From positions 1 to 64,000 of the forward strand of contig JAHQRK010000060.1 in assembly GCA_019828595.1 (NCBI GenBank): a stretch of DNA of 64,000 bases, given 5' to 3'. The translations under genes and the position numbers were made by a program. How positions within the stretch are numbered: position 1 is the stretch's first letter; every line of letters starts with the position of its first letter. The notes beneath the pieces were generated by a model, which saw only the letters and a program-made list of their open reading frames with translations, searched no databases and had not been told where the DNA came from. The stretch is from Aphanomyces cochlioides (Eukaryota; Oomycota; Saprolegniomycetes; Saprolegniales; Verrucalvaceae). Below, one piece after another: positions 10,403-20,142 of the stretch.

Positions 10403-13400
10403 TCATGAAACGACGCTGTCAGGAATGATGTGTTGACGTAACCAGTGGTCCGAAGATAGATGCTTGAGCACATTGAATACCTTGGTGTATCCCTTCTTGA
10501 GAGGGAGATCAACCAGGAGCTGTTGTAGATGTAGCTTGATCAAAGAGGCAGCATGAATGGCAACTTCCATCGGACTCTTCGCTGTGAGGTCGGGTCGAAA
10601 GGTGCGATCGGCACGTTGGAGCCATATTTGATAATACACGCAGGCTCGGACAATCGGCCAGATCTTCAGATAGCCACGGATGTAGTATCCATCGGACGGC
10701 TTGGGCGTCTCGTAGAACATTTCCAGACACGTGGACGGAAAGGAACACTCGAGCAGTCGCTGGATTGTCTTGAAGGAATACCAAACAGATTGACCATATC
10801 CACAAGAGAACAGGAAATGCTCGTACGTCTCATTGACACGACAGAAGACACACGTCGGCTTGGGGTCTTGGTACTGAAACAGATATTGCATGGCGTTGGC
10901 GCGGAGAAGGGTCTTGAAAATGAACTCTCCATATCGAGGGAGAATGTGGTCGGGTTGGAGGAAGGCGGCAAGTTGGGTAAGGCGCTTGGGGTCTTCGTAA
11001 AAGTTCGATGGCAGGTTGAGATGCTTGGTAGGAAGGATGGACGAGCTGACAGCTGGAGAAGCTCTGATCTTAGCCGATTTCGAAGTCGCAAGCGCCAACA
11101 AGATCGGACTCGAGTCAGGGTGAATCATCCAGTGCCATTCCATCCATTCAGAGCTTGGCGTCGGCAAGTGGAACACGGGAGCATCCTCTTCAGAAACAAT
11201 CTCAAACAATCGTGATAACTTGGTCACCAAGATTGAGATCCATTGTTTCGTTGGAGGGACAAAATTGGCTTGGCGGCAGGCACGGTTGATTTTGTCGAAC
11301 AAGATCGAAGCTGGCCAAACTCGCTGACACGGAGTCAACAAATGCGACAACTTCGTGATGTGAAGCGACGCCAATACATTGGCTTGGTATTGCGTCGATG
11401 TAGAGCACTGATCGTATAGGTCTTCGAGTCCAGGCAGATACGAGTTGTGCCAAAGGGGAACATCCAAAGATGAGATGTGATTTGGACAGCCGTACGGAGT
11501 CCAGCGGGATTCAAACCAGCTACTCAATAAGGCTTTCCACATTGGAGTGATATTGGGATTCTTGTACAGTTGTCTGATGAATGCAGAAGTACCATTCGCC
11601 AAGAGGAGATCTCGGGGGGAACCCCATGGATGAAAAGCCTTCTCGAGGAGAGTATAGCCCGGCGTAATCCAGGCGGACATGGCAGACTTGCGGGGTGGGG
11701 TGGTGATGGCTTGAATGCATCTGATCATGACAGAGCGGTTGTGTTGTTGCCATAAAGCAAGTGCATGGTGCAGGCCTAAGCCACCGGACTTCTTCGGCAT
11801 GAATATGATCTCCTTTTTGATCAAACGGAGGCCATGGACAGAGGAGGATGGGTTGATTTCTTCACCATGCATAAATTGAAGCATGGCCTTGTCGATCTTT
11901 TTGGCCAGGTCTTTGTCGGCAGGGACAAAAGCCAGTTGGTACCATAACACAGGCAGACATATGCTGTGCAGGATAGTGACTTTTCCGGCCATGGTTCGAG
12001 CCTTGTAGAGCCACAAAGACAAGCGAGCCACAAACTTCTCAAACACGTAATTGAAACGTGCCAATGGAGAAAGATTGGGCGCAACCAAGATACCAAGAGC
12101 CTTCACGGGACTGTCGGAAGTAACTTGTAGTGAGGCAAGGTTCCCATTCAACTGGCTGTAGGTCAGAATTTGGGTCTTGTCTACGTTGAGTCGGAAACCA
12201 GACTTGTCGCAAAAGGTTTGAACCAATGCAAGCTGCCGGTGGAGGCACGTCTCATTTGCCGCATAGAGTTGCGAGTCGTCGGCAAAGTAACTCCCAGTGT
12301 GGTAGCGATCCCCACACTTGATGCCATAGTTGGAGTGTTGCCGTAGGAGTTGGCACATCGGTTCCAAAGCGATCACAAACAGAAGTGGCGACAGTGGATC
12401 ACCTTGCAACACACCGCGTGAGATGTGAACTGGCTTGGACAAGAAGCCGTTCACCAAGATGCGAGACTTGCGGCCCGAGTACAGTACGCGAACCATGTCA
12501 ACAAAGGTTTCGGGAAAGCCATAGTGACGGAGGACGCGGAGCAAGTACGCGTGGTCCACGCGATCAAAAGCTTTCTCAAAGTCAAGCAGTGCCACCATCG
12601 AGGACGGACTGTGTAGTTTGATGTGGTGCAGCATGTCATCCAGTCGTGCAATATTGGTTTGGATATTGCTTCGACGGATAAAGCCTTGCTGGTCCGGGTG
12701 GATGATGTGTCGAATGTGGCGCTGGAGTCGATAAGCCAGAATACTCGTCAGGATTTTCACATCCGTGTTGAGTAGGCTAATGGGCCGATAGTTCTTGGCC
12801 TGTGACTTGGGGCCTTTCTTGTGCAGCAACACCAGCGTACTGACAAGTTGCATGGGAGTCAAGCGAGGGTGAGAATGGAGCTGGTGTGTGAATAGCAGCT
12901 CCAATACCAACGACCACTTGTGAGGTGCAAGTTTGAGGACTTCGAATGGCAGAGCGTTGGGACCTGGCGCTGAGTTCGAACTGCTGTGTCGAATAGCATG
13001 ATAGAACTCGTTGGCGCGCAAGGGAGCCGACAGCTCTTTCTGGGCTTGCTCTGGCAGTTGCTTGTGTCGAGTCAATGGGGTCAGAAATGACGACACTTCG
13101 TCTCCAGATCGCTGCACCTCGGGAGCTGCAAACAAGTCCTTGTAGTAGTCGACCAGGACGTCAGACATGCCTTGTTGATTGGAGATAACATTTCCATTGA
13201 CATCCACCAACTCTTTGAAGACTGTCTTCTTCAAGGGGGTAGGGACAGGGGACATGAAGTGGAACTTGGACGAGCGCTCTGCTTTGTACAAGTGAAGTTG
13301 GAACGCCTGGTCTTGACGAAACTGCTTGTCTCGATCTTGCAGCTCGTGAATTTGCTTTTGAAGGTCTCGCACTCGATCCACCAGCACTGCATCTTGACGC

Positions 13401-14461
13401 ATGTTGGGGACTTGCAAAAGCGAAGCGATCTCGACAGCTAACTTCTTCAACGGCAGACGTTGTTTCTCCAATCGTTGAGAATGGAATTCTTTGAGTTGGG
13501 AGCGGATATCATTGACCAGTATGTCGTAGGCCTTGGAGATATTGTGGAATGTTGGAGACTTGTCCAAAAATCGATCCAGACATCCATGAACAATCTCGGC
13601 CGCTCGTGGTAGACGAAGTAGCCAAGTTGGAGCTTTCCATGATCCAGAGCCATGGCGCAATGTTTGACGCTTTGTGATGATACGACAAGCCACGTGGTCA
13701 GCCTGTGGAACGTGTGGCATGTGCGTCGCCTTCCAATGACGAATACCCGCCAAGGTGGACGAACAAAAGATGTAGTCAAGTCGGTTGGTGAGTGTGGGAC
13801 TTGTGAAGGTTCTTGCCACGGGGTTTTGACGGCGAAACAGATCCACCAGAGACAAACTGTGCATCCATTGTTCCAGTTGAAGGGTGCCGGCCATGGTGGA
13901 GGTACTGGGTCTCAACGAATCCAAATCTTTGTTGAGAGTGCAGTTGAAATCTCCTCCAACAATGTGGAGCGCATGTGGAGGAAAGTCGCGTGGCAATTCT
14001 TCGAAGTAACTTGCTCGTTCTTGGAAGGCTGCCGGCGCATAGATATTGTGGAGAACGACTGTCAGTGGACCCAGAGTACATCGCACTTGTAGATAACGAC
14101 CACGAAGCACTGGGTTGTCATGAGGGACTTGAGTGGCGTTCTTCAAAGGAGAGTGAGGATGTATCAACGTAGCCAGACCTCCAGTGGCTGGCGACGTGGA
14201 TACTTCAGGGTAAATAGGCTCTTCAAAGAACAAAGAGCCTTCGTGGTTTGTGATGCGTTGCCAATGGAACGCAACACGGTCGTGGAGACTTGGCGTGCGG
14301 AAACGGGTTTCTTGGATAAAGGAAACGTCGTGAACACTTGATAGTTTGTCGAGGATGTACCGATGACTGTTGGAGAAGCCATTGGTGTTGAGGGAGATGA
14401 TTTGTGGGTCCCAGTCCACGAGTTCAGTTGGGACATCGGAGAAGTTGTTGTCAATCATCAC
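10403..14461 (-). CDS. ORF2: APE endonuclease / reverse transcriptase, intact
   Basis: A 1,352-aa open frame. Residues 1-290 form an exonuclease-endonuclease-phosphatase domain with all expected catalytic motifs: SLNTNG (N25), QET (E51), NIYAP (Y141), GGDFNC (D171, N173), RLDY (D229) and QADH (D255, H256). Such domains nick target DNA. The reverse transcriptase spans about 540-850, with NYRPISLLN (557-565), DFEKAFDRVDH (catalytic D627), GVLQGDPLSP and YFADD (D728, D729), and copies the RNA from the nick. A C-x2-C-x7-H-x4-C motif (C1204, C1207, H1215, C1220) matches the RVT zinc-binding type. No RNase H domain is visible. MMIDNN is taken as the start because all copies share this ATG, 75 nt after the ORF1 stop. 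Expression would need reinitiation or a similar route. The clade (L1-like or other) is not settled. Confidence 0.95.
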   Translation of the reverse strand: MMIDNNFSDVPTELVDWDPQIISLNTNGFSNSHRYILDKLSSVHDVSFIQETRFRTPSLHDRVAFHWQRITNHEGSLFFEEPIYPEVSTSPATGGLATLIHPHSPLKNATQVPHDNPVLRGRYLQVRCTLGPLTVVLHNIYAPAAFQERASYFEELPRDFPPHALHIVGGDFNCTLNKDLDSLRPSTSTMAGTLQLEQWMHSLSLVDLFRRQNPVARTFTSPTLTNRLDYIFCSSTLAGIRHWKATHMPHVPQADHVACRIITKRQTLRHGSGSWKAPTWLLRLPRAAEIVHGCLDRFLDKSPTFHNISKAYDILVNDIRSQLKEFHSQRLEKQRLPLKKLAVEIASLLQVPNMRQDAVLVDRVRDLQKQIHELQDRDKQFRQDQAFQLHLYKAERSSKFHFMSPVPTPLKKTVFKELVDVNGNVISNQQGMSDVLVDYYKDLFAAPEVQRSGDEVSSFLTPLTRHKQLPEQAQKELSAPLRANEFYHAIRHSSSNSAPGPNALPFEVLKLAPHKWSLVLELLFTHQLHSHPRLTPMQLVSTLVLLHKKGPKSQAKNYRPISLLNTDVKILTSILAYRLQRHIRHIIHPDQQGFIRRSNIQTNIARLDDMLHHIKLHSPSSMVALLDFEKAFDRVDHAYLLRVLRHYGFPETFVDMVRVLYSGRKSRILVNGFLSKPVHISRGVLQGDPLSPLLFVIALEPMCQLLRQHSNYGIKCGDRYHTGSYFADDSQLYAANETCLHRQLALVQTFCDKSGFRLNVDKTQILTYSQLNGNLASLQVTSDSPVKALGILVAPNLSPLARFNYVFEKFVARLSLWLYKARTMAGKVTILHSICLPVLWYQLAFVPADKDLAKKIDKAMLQFMHGEEINPSSSVHGLRLIKKEIIFMPKKSGGLGLHHALALWQQHNRSVMIRCIQAITTPPRKSAMSAWITPGYTLLEKAFHPWGSPRDLLLANGTSAFIRQLYKNPNITPMWKALLSSWFESRWTPYGCPNHISSLDVPLWHNSYLPGLEDLYDQCSTSTQYQANVLASLHITKLSHLLTPCQRVWPASILFDKINRACRQANFVPPTKQWISILVTKLSRLFEIVSEEDAPVFHLPTPSSEWMEWHWMIHPDSSPILLALATSKSAKIRASPAVSSSILPTKHLNLPSNFYEDPKRLTQLAAFLQPDHILPRYGEFIFKTLLRANAMQYLFQYQDPKPTCVFCRVNETYEHFLFSCGYGQSVWYSFKTIQRLLECSFPSTCLEMFYETPKPSDGYYIRGYLKIWPIVRACVYYQIWLQRADRTFRPDLTAKSPMEVAIHAASLIKLHLQQLLVDLPLKKGYTKVFNVLKHLSSDHWLRQHIIPDSVVS

Positions 14462-14536
14462 GAGTACAGATGAAAATGAGTAGAATGGAGGGGTGAGAGG
14501 GGAGGTTGAAATGGATTGAAGCAGGGGATAGAAGCC
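14462..14536 (-). other. ORF1-ORF2 spacer of the element
   Basis: 75 nt between the ORF1 stop and the ORF2 start, conserved in length in I4, I7 and E7. It is purine-poor in the sense direction and carries no obvious ORF. The E6/I1' (and E6'/I1) insertion falls inside this spacer. Confidence 0.7.
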
Positions 14537-17500
14537 TTAGAGTTGATCGTCCTCCAAATCGAGGGGATCAATTTCGTCGGCGTTCATGGAGTGGTGAGCT
14601 TTGCTGCAGAGCTCGTCGATGTGGTAATTGTTGGTGATGCTTTTGAGCATCGAGATGGCCGACAAGACGGGAGCCGGCAAAGTGAACTTCTCGAGATTGT
14701 CGCTGAAGTTTTCGATCAAAGCAAACAGCGACCAGTCCGTCAAGCAGTTGGTGTCAGGCAATCTTGTTGCTTCTTGGTTCAATAGAACAGTCAGTGCCTC
14801 CGAGTTTGTGTAGAGGTCTGGGGCCCGATTTGAGAGGAATAAGTCAATCGTAGCAAGTGCAAAGAGGATGCGCTTGATCTCTGGTATGTCCGTGGTCAAT
14901 TCTTCCAAGATTTCTGACGGGTGAATCTTGTATTGAGCCATGAAGTTGACGTGATGTTTGTAGTTGTGAGGCTTGCCTTGAGCTTTTAACAAAGCCATCT
15001 TGCGCTCAATAGTCTTGGTTGCAACAAGTGACTGAAACAAACTGAGGTCTTCATCTTGTGCGTACATAGCATGTGCAACGAGCTGAGGATCATCTCGCAA
15101 AATGCGTTGACATTCGGTGATACTGCCTTCGACTTTCTTGTCTCGAATGATCTTCTTCGCCAATTCGAGGTGGGCTGCAGCAGACTTGTTAAGTCGTTGT
15201 TTCTTCGCTTTGCCTTTGGTCTTTTTCGGGCGTGGCGCACTTGAATCTTCCAATACAATTCGAGGCACTGCAAAGTCTTCAAACGAGAGTTCCACGTCGT
15301 CTTCTTCGAGGATATGAAAACGGTTGGATGTCGGCAGGGGATCCAAACGTGGGGACGAAGGCAAAGTACGTTTTGGAGCTGGTCCAGACCGGTAGCCCGT
15401 TACCAATTGAAGGTCCAGCGAGTTCTTGGGCTGCTCACTTGGTGGAGCAAGAGCGGGCGATTCGTTGGTAGACATTTCCACATCTTCTTGTTGTTTGTCT
15501 TGTCCATTGTTGTTAGGGGGATCGCTGTCACCAAACATATCGACATCAGAGCCATGAGAAGGAGCTGTTGGCTGTGGTTGTTCATCTTGACCATCTTCAG
15601 ATGCCTCAGTTGAGTCGGCCTTGCCTTCCGCATTTGTTCCAGGGTCTTGATCATGATCGTCTCCATCATGTTCAGGTTCTTTTTCTCCTGACGGAGGAGA
15701 TTTTGCCGCTGCCTTGGCCGCTTTTGCCTTCGCTTTTTCAGCCTTGGCCTCTGCACGTCGTGAAACAATCGACGGAGGCAATGTCTTGTTCAGAGCAGCG
15801 ATCTTGTGCTGAAACACGACGACAAAAGGCTGACCCGACGGATCCGTAATGGTGATTTCGCGTAGTGCGTCGCCGGATTTTGGCACCAGCACTGCAGGAG
15901 GCGCAGACGACTTGAAAATGACTCTCAAATGCGGCGACTTGATGTTCTGACCAGCAGTAGGGTTGAATGCTGCTATCACTGACTTGGTCAATGCAGCCAT
16001 TTTCTTGACAATCGCCTTGGCCATCGAAGGGTGACTGACCTTGTTGAACGTAACGTAGTAGTTGTTGCCATAACGCGAGTACTTGGGAACCAGGAAGTCT
16101 TTGCCACCAAGTCGAAACGTTGTGCCTCCCATTTCCACGCACGTAGACAAGTTGTAACTTGAGATCACAATGGTCTGTGGGTTCTTCTTGTGGATCAAAA
16201 TGTTCGGAAATTTGGAGCCCCATAACGAACCAGGATTTTCCTTGACAAATTGATCGCAGATGACTTTTTCGGACCAGTCCTTGTAGCCTTCGCCCAACTT
16301 GACTGTGAGCTCGTACACTTGGGACTGGGGGTGAGCAAAATGTTTTCAATGAAGGCGTCCATGTCACCAGAGTCTTTGTAGAATGCGTCCGCCATGGCCT
16401 CGCATCGCGCAATATCGTCATCGGCAATAGCATGAGCACCAGTGTTGCGATGTTTCGCGCCTTTGGGGGCATTGCCTTGCTTGGAATCTTTCTTGGACGA
16501 AGCTGAATCCTTGCCGGGAGTCTTTTGCGTCCATGGATTGGCCTTTTCAGCGTTTTGTTGCTCTTGATCGCCTTGTATTTTGTCTGCCGCGGTAGGAGGA
16601 TCAACAGCGCCATTTCCTTGAGCAACGGATTTGTCGACAATGTCTTGATTTGACTGGTCATTGTCATTGTTTGTCGATTGTTCCTCGTGAATAACTTCTC
16701 CAGGAGTATCACACGGCTTCGCTTGGCCGTTAATGTCGCCTGACCCATCAACCTCCGAGTGAATTTGAGTATTTCCCTCGTCGGTTAAGGCCTCGGTTTC
16801 AGTAGAATCCTTCCCCTCGGCGTCTCCAGAGACCATATCCACGTCCTCTTGAGATTGTTCTTCTTCCTCTCCCGTTCTAGGAGGCTCAGCACAGGGGGCG
16901 ACGCGGTTGGTGGCTGCTGGCTCAGTCCCATTGGTCACGAGAAAGGCCGGGGCCAGACCCCCAGTGACAGGGGTAGAAGGGGAATCCATGCCATCCCCGC
17001 AGCACGGTGACTGGGGTACACCATTGCTCCGGCGAGAACCCAAATCGGGATACCGCCCCCGCCCCTCCGAAGAGGCCCCTGGGGGAAGTAGACAGAACCG
17101 CAGGGTGTGCCCATAGGGGGGGCCCTCGTAGCCTCTAGGGCTGGCATGGACCCCGTTTTCTCGCCGCCTTCACTGGGGATCGACTCCAATTGGAGTCCAG
17201 GGAAGCAGCCACCACAGGCACAAGGCCCCAGTGGTTCGCCCTCCTGAGTGAGGGCTTCGCTAGACAAGTTAACGACAGTGGTCTGGGGGTCAACCACTGA
17301 CCCACTGAGGTTGACCCCCCCTGGAACTCCGGCGAGTGGAGCACCAGGTGAAGCGCTGGTGGAGCGAGACGCAGATTGGTCTCCAGAGACGCTGTTGGGG
17401 TCGAACTCGACCTCCACTTCGGCCCTAGGGTTAGGTGTAGAGACATTACTCACACCACTTCCGCCATCCTGATTGGACGACGAAAGTGGGTGAGGTGATA

Positions 17501-17573
17501 CAATACCTGGAATGATGGTGACTCCGTGAGTGTTGGTCTCACGGAGCTCGGAACAGCTGTTGGCGTTGGACAT
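14537..17573 (-). pseudogene. ORF1 of I4, two one-base losses
   Basis: 3,037 nt against 3,039 in intact copies. One break is in a G run near 16325 (5 G; copy P has 6 in frame, while E7 has GGGGAG), the other in the G run near 17085 (CCTGGGGGAAG). Both are in homopolymers, so a sequencing error is possible. The rest matches the ORF1 described for E7. It also has the substitution giving DMFGDS where other copies have DMSGDS. Confidence 0.88.
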
Positions 17574-17613
17574 TTTGAGCGCGGCGGCACTTGATAACTT
17601 CTTGACTTGAGGG

Positions 17614-17634
17614 GTACGAGGCAAATTCGGAAGT
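17614..17634 (-). promoter_or_regulatory. Element 5' terminus, candidate internal core promoter
   Basis: The first 21 nt of the element start ACTTCCGAATTTGCC. The same start is used at four separately flanked 5' ends (4291, 17634, 20143, 36107), so it marks the transcript 5' end. An A followed by CTTCC and then AATTTGC resembles the downstream half of the oomycete initiator (YCAYTYY) followed by an FPR (MWTTTNC). This is my inference; the host is unknown. Confidence 0.45.
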
Positions 17635-20141
17635 GGCAGACTTGCGGGGTGGGGTGGTGATGGCTTGAATGCATCTGATCATGACAGAGCGGTTGTGTTG
17701 TTGCCATAAAGCAAGTGCATGGTGCAGGCCTAAGCCACCGGACTTCTTCGGCATGAATAGGATCTCCTTTTTGATCAAACGGAGGCCATGGACAGAGGAG
17801 GATGGGTTGATTTCTTCACCATGCATAAATTGAAGCATGGCCTTGTCGATCTTTTTGGCCAGGTCTTTGTCGGCAGGGACAAAAGCCAGTTGGTACCATA
17901 ACACAGGCAGACATATGCTGTGCAGGATAGTGACTTTTCCGGCCATGGTTCGAGCCTTGTAGAGCCACAAAGACAAGCGAGCCACAAACTTCTCAAACAC
18001 GTAATTGAAACGTGCCAATGGAGAAAGATTGGGCGCAACCAAGATACCAAGAGCCTTCACGGGACTGTCGGAAGTAACTTGTAGTGAGGCAAGGTTCCCA
18101 TTCAACTGGCTGTAGGTCAGAATTTGGGTCTTGTCTACGTTGAGTCGGAAACCAGACTTGTCGCAAAAGGTTTGAACCAATGCAAGCTGCCGGTGGAGGC
18201 ACGTCTCATTTGCAGCATAGAGTTGCGAGTCGTCGGCAAAGTAACTCCCAGTGTGGTAGCGATCCCCACACTTGATGCCATAGTTGGAGTGTTGCCGTAG
18301 GAGTTGGCACATCGGTTCCAAAGCGATCACAAACAGAAGTGGCGACAGTGGATCACCTTGCAACACACCGCGTGAGATGTGAACTGGCTTGGACAAGAAG
18401 CCGTTCACCAAGATGCGAGACTTGCGGCCCGAGTACAGTACGCGAACCATGTCAACAAAGGTTTCGGGAAAGCCATAGTGACGGAGGACGCGGAGCAAGT
18501 ACGCGTGGTCCACGCGATCAAAAGCTTTCTCAAAGTCAAGCAGTGCCACCATCGAGGACGGACTGTGTAGTTTGATGTGGTGCAGCATGTCATCCAGTCG
18601 TGCAATATTGGTTTGGATATTGCTTCGACGGATAAAGCCTTGCTGGTCCGGGTGGATGATGTGTCGAATGTGGCGCTGGAGTCGATAAGCCAGAATACTC
18701 GTCAGGATTTTCACATCCGTGTTGAGTAGGCTAATGGGCCGATAGTTCTTGGCTTGTGACTTGGGGCCTTTCTTGTGCAGCAACACCAGCGTACTGACAA
18801 GTTGCATGGGAGTCAAGCGAGGGTGAGAATGGAGCTGGTGTGTGAATAGCAGCTCCAATACCAACGACCACTTGTGAGGTGCAAGTTTGAGGACTTCGAA
18901 TGGCAGAGCGTTGGGACCTGGCGCTGAGTTCGAACTGCTGTGTCGAATAGCATGATAGAACTCGTTGGCGCGCAAGGGAGCCGACAGCTCTTTCTGGGCT
19001 TGCTCTGGCAGTTGCTTGTGTCGAGTCAATGGGGTCAGAAATGACGACACTTCGTCTCCAGATCGCTGCACCTCGGGAGCTGCAAACAAGTCCTTGTAGT
19101 AGTCGACCAGGACGTCAGACATGCCTTGTTGATTGGAGACAACATTTCCATTGACATCCACCAACTCTTTGAAGACTGTCTTCTTCAAGGGGGTAGGGAC
19201 AGGGGACATGAAGTGGAACTTGGACGAGCGCTCTGCTTTGTACAAGTGAAGTTGGAACGCCTGGTCTTGACGAAACTGCTTGTCTCGATCTTGCAGCTCG
19301 TGAATTTGCTTTTGAAGGTCTCGCACTCGATCCACCAGCACTGAATCTTGACGCATGTTGGGGACTTGCAAAAGCGAAGCGATCTCGACAGCTAACTTCT
19401 TCAACGGCAGACGTTGTTTCTCCAATCGTTGAGAATGGAATTCTTTGAGTTGGGAGCGGATATCATTGACCAGCATGTCGTAGGCCTTGGAGATATTGTG
19501 GAATGATGGAGACTTGTCCAAAAATCGATCCAGACATCCATGAACAATCTCGGCCGCTCGTGGTAGACGAAGTAGCCAAGTTGGAGCTTTCCATGATCCA
19601 GAGCCATGGCGCAATGTTTGACGCTTTGTGATGATACGACAAGCCACGTGGTCAGCCTGTGGAACGTGTGGCATGTGCGTCGCCTTCCAATGACGAAGAC
19701 CCGCCAAGGTGGACGAACAAAATATGTAGTCGAGTCGGTTGGTGAGTGTGGGACTTGTGAAGGCTCGTGCCACGGGGTTTTGACGGCGAAACAGATCCAC
19801 CAGAGACAAACTGTGCATCCATTGTTCCAGTTGAAGGGTGCCGGCCATGGTGGAGGTACTGGGTCTCAACGAATCCAAATCTTTGTTGAGAGTGCAGTTG
19901 AAATCTCCTCCAACAATGTGGAGCGCATGTGGAGGAAAGTCGCGTGGCAATTCTTCGAAGTAACTTGCTCGTTCTTGGAAGGCTGCCGGCGCATAGATAT
20001 TGTGGAGAACGACTGTCAGTGGACCCAGAGTACATCGCACTTGTAGATAACGACCACGAAGCACTGGGTTGTCATGAGGGACTTGAGTGGCGTTCTTCAA
20101 AGGAGAGTGAGGATGTATCAACGTAGCCAGACCTCCAGTGG
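17635..20141 (-). mobile_element. LINE fragment Q: internal ORF2 piece, interrupted by P
   Basis: Starts abruptly inside ORF2 at the I4 5' end and ends at the 5' end of plus-strand copy P. Its first bases, GGCAGACTTGCGGGG, could be the right target duplication of a minus-strand insertion (such duplications end in GG), and its last 15, CCAGACCTCCAGTGG, the left duplication of P. Its own 3' end, ORF2 C-terminus and 5' end are not in the window. Confidence 0.85.
17635..20141 (-). pseudogene. ORF2 internal fragment of Q (about residues 95-923)
   Basis: Open throughout and covering most of the endonuclease domain (from NIYAP onward), the whole reverse transcriptase with DFEKAFDRVD and FADD, and part of the region after it. 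It lacks the zinc motif. Read downstream it runs into the I4 5' UTR and stops after about 30 unrelated residues. Ends are set by neighbouring insertions and not by start or stop codons. Confidence 0.85.
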
Positions 20142-20142
20142 G

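Larger units (their letters stand above)
10257..17634 (-). mobile_element. LINE copy I4: full-length, with mismatched flanks
   Basis: Runs without interruption for 7,378 bp from the CATTTAA 3' end (10257) to the exact ACTTCCG 5' end (17634), so it is structurally complete. The left flank is I2 ORF1 ending GTCGGCGTTCATGG. The right flank is ORF2 sequence beginning GGCAGACTTGCGG. These are different target sites, so there is no target duplication, unlike the five insertions whose two flanks can be paired. The simplest reading is a chimera of two full-length copies joined by homologous recombination, or a misassembly. Confidence 0.9.

Noticed and set aside
10553..11215. 220-aa plus-strand frame opposite the ORF2 C-terminus, present in many copies.
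   Set aside because: It is antisense to a well-supported coding region and recurs only because the copies are near-identical. It has no recognisable domain or start context.
17571..17624. Longer ORF1 start upstream of the ATG (MPRTPQVKK...).
   Set aside because: It uses TTG within the first bases of the transcript; the first ATG, 61 nt in, is the standard choice in a eukaryote.
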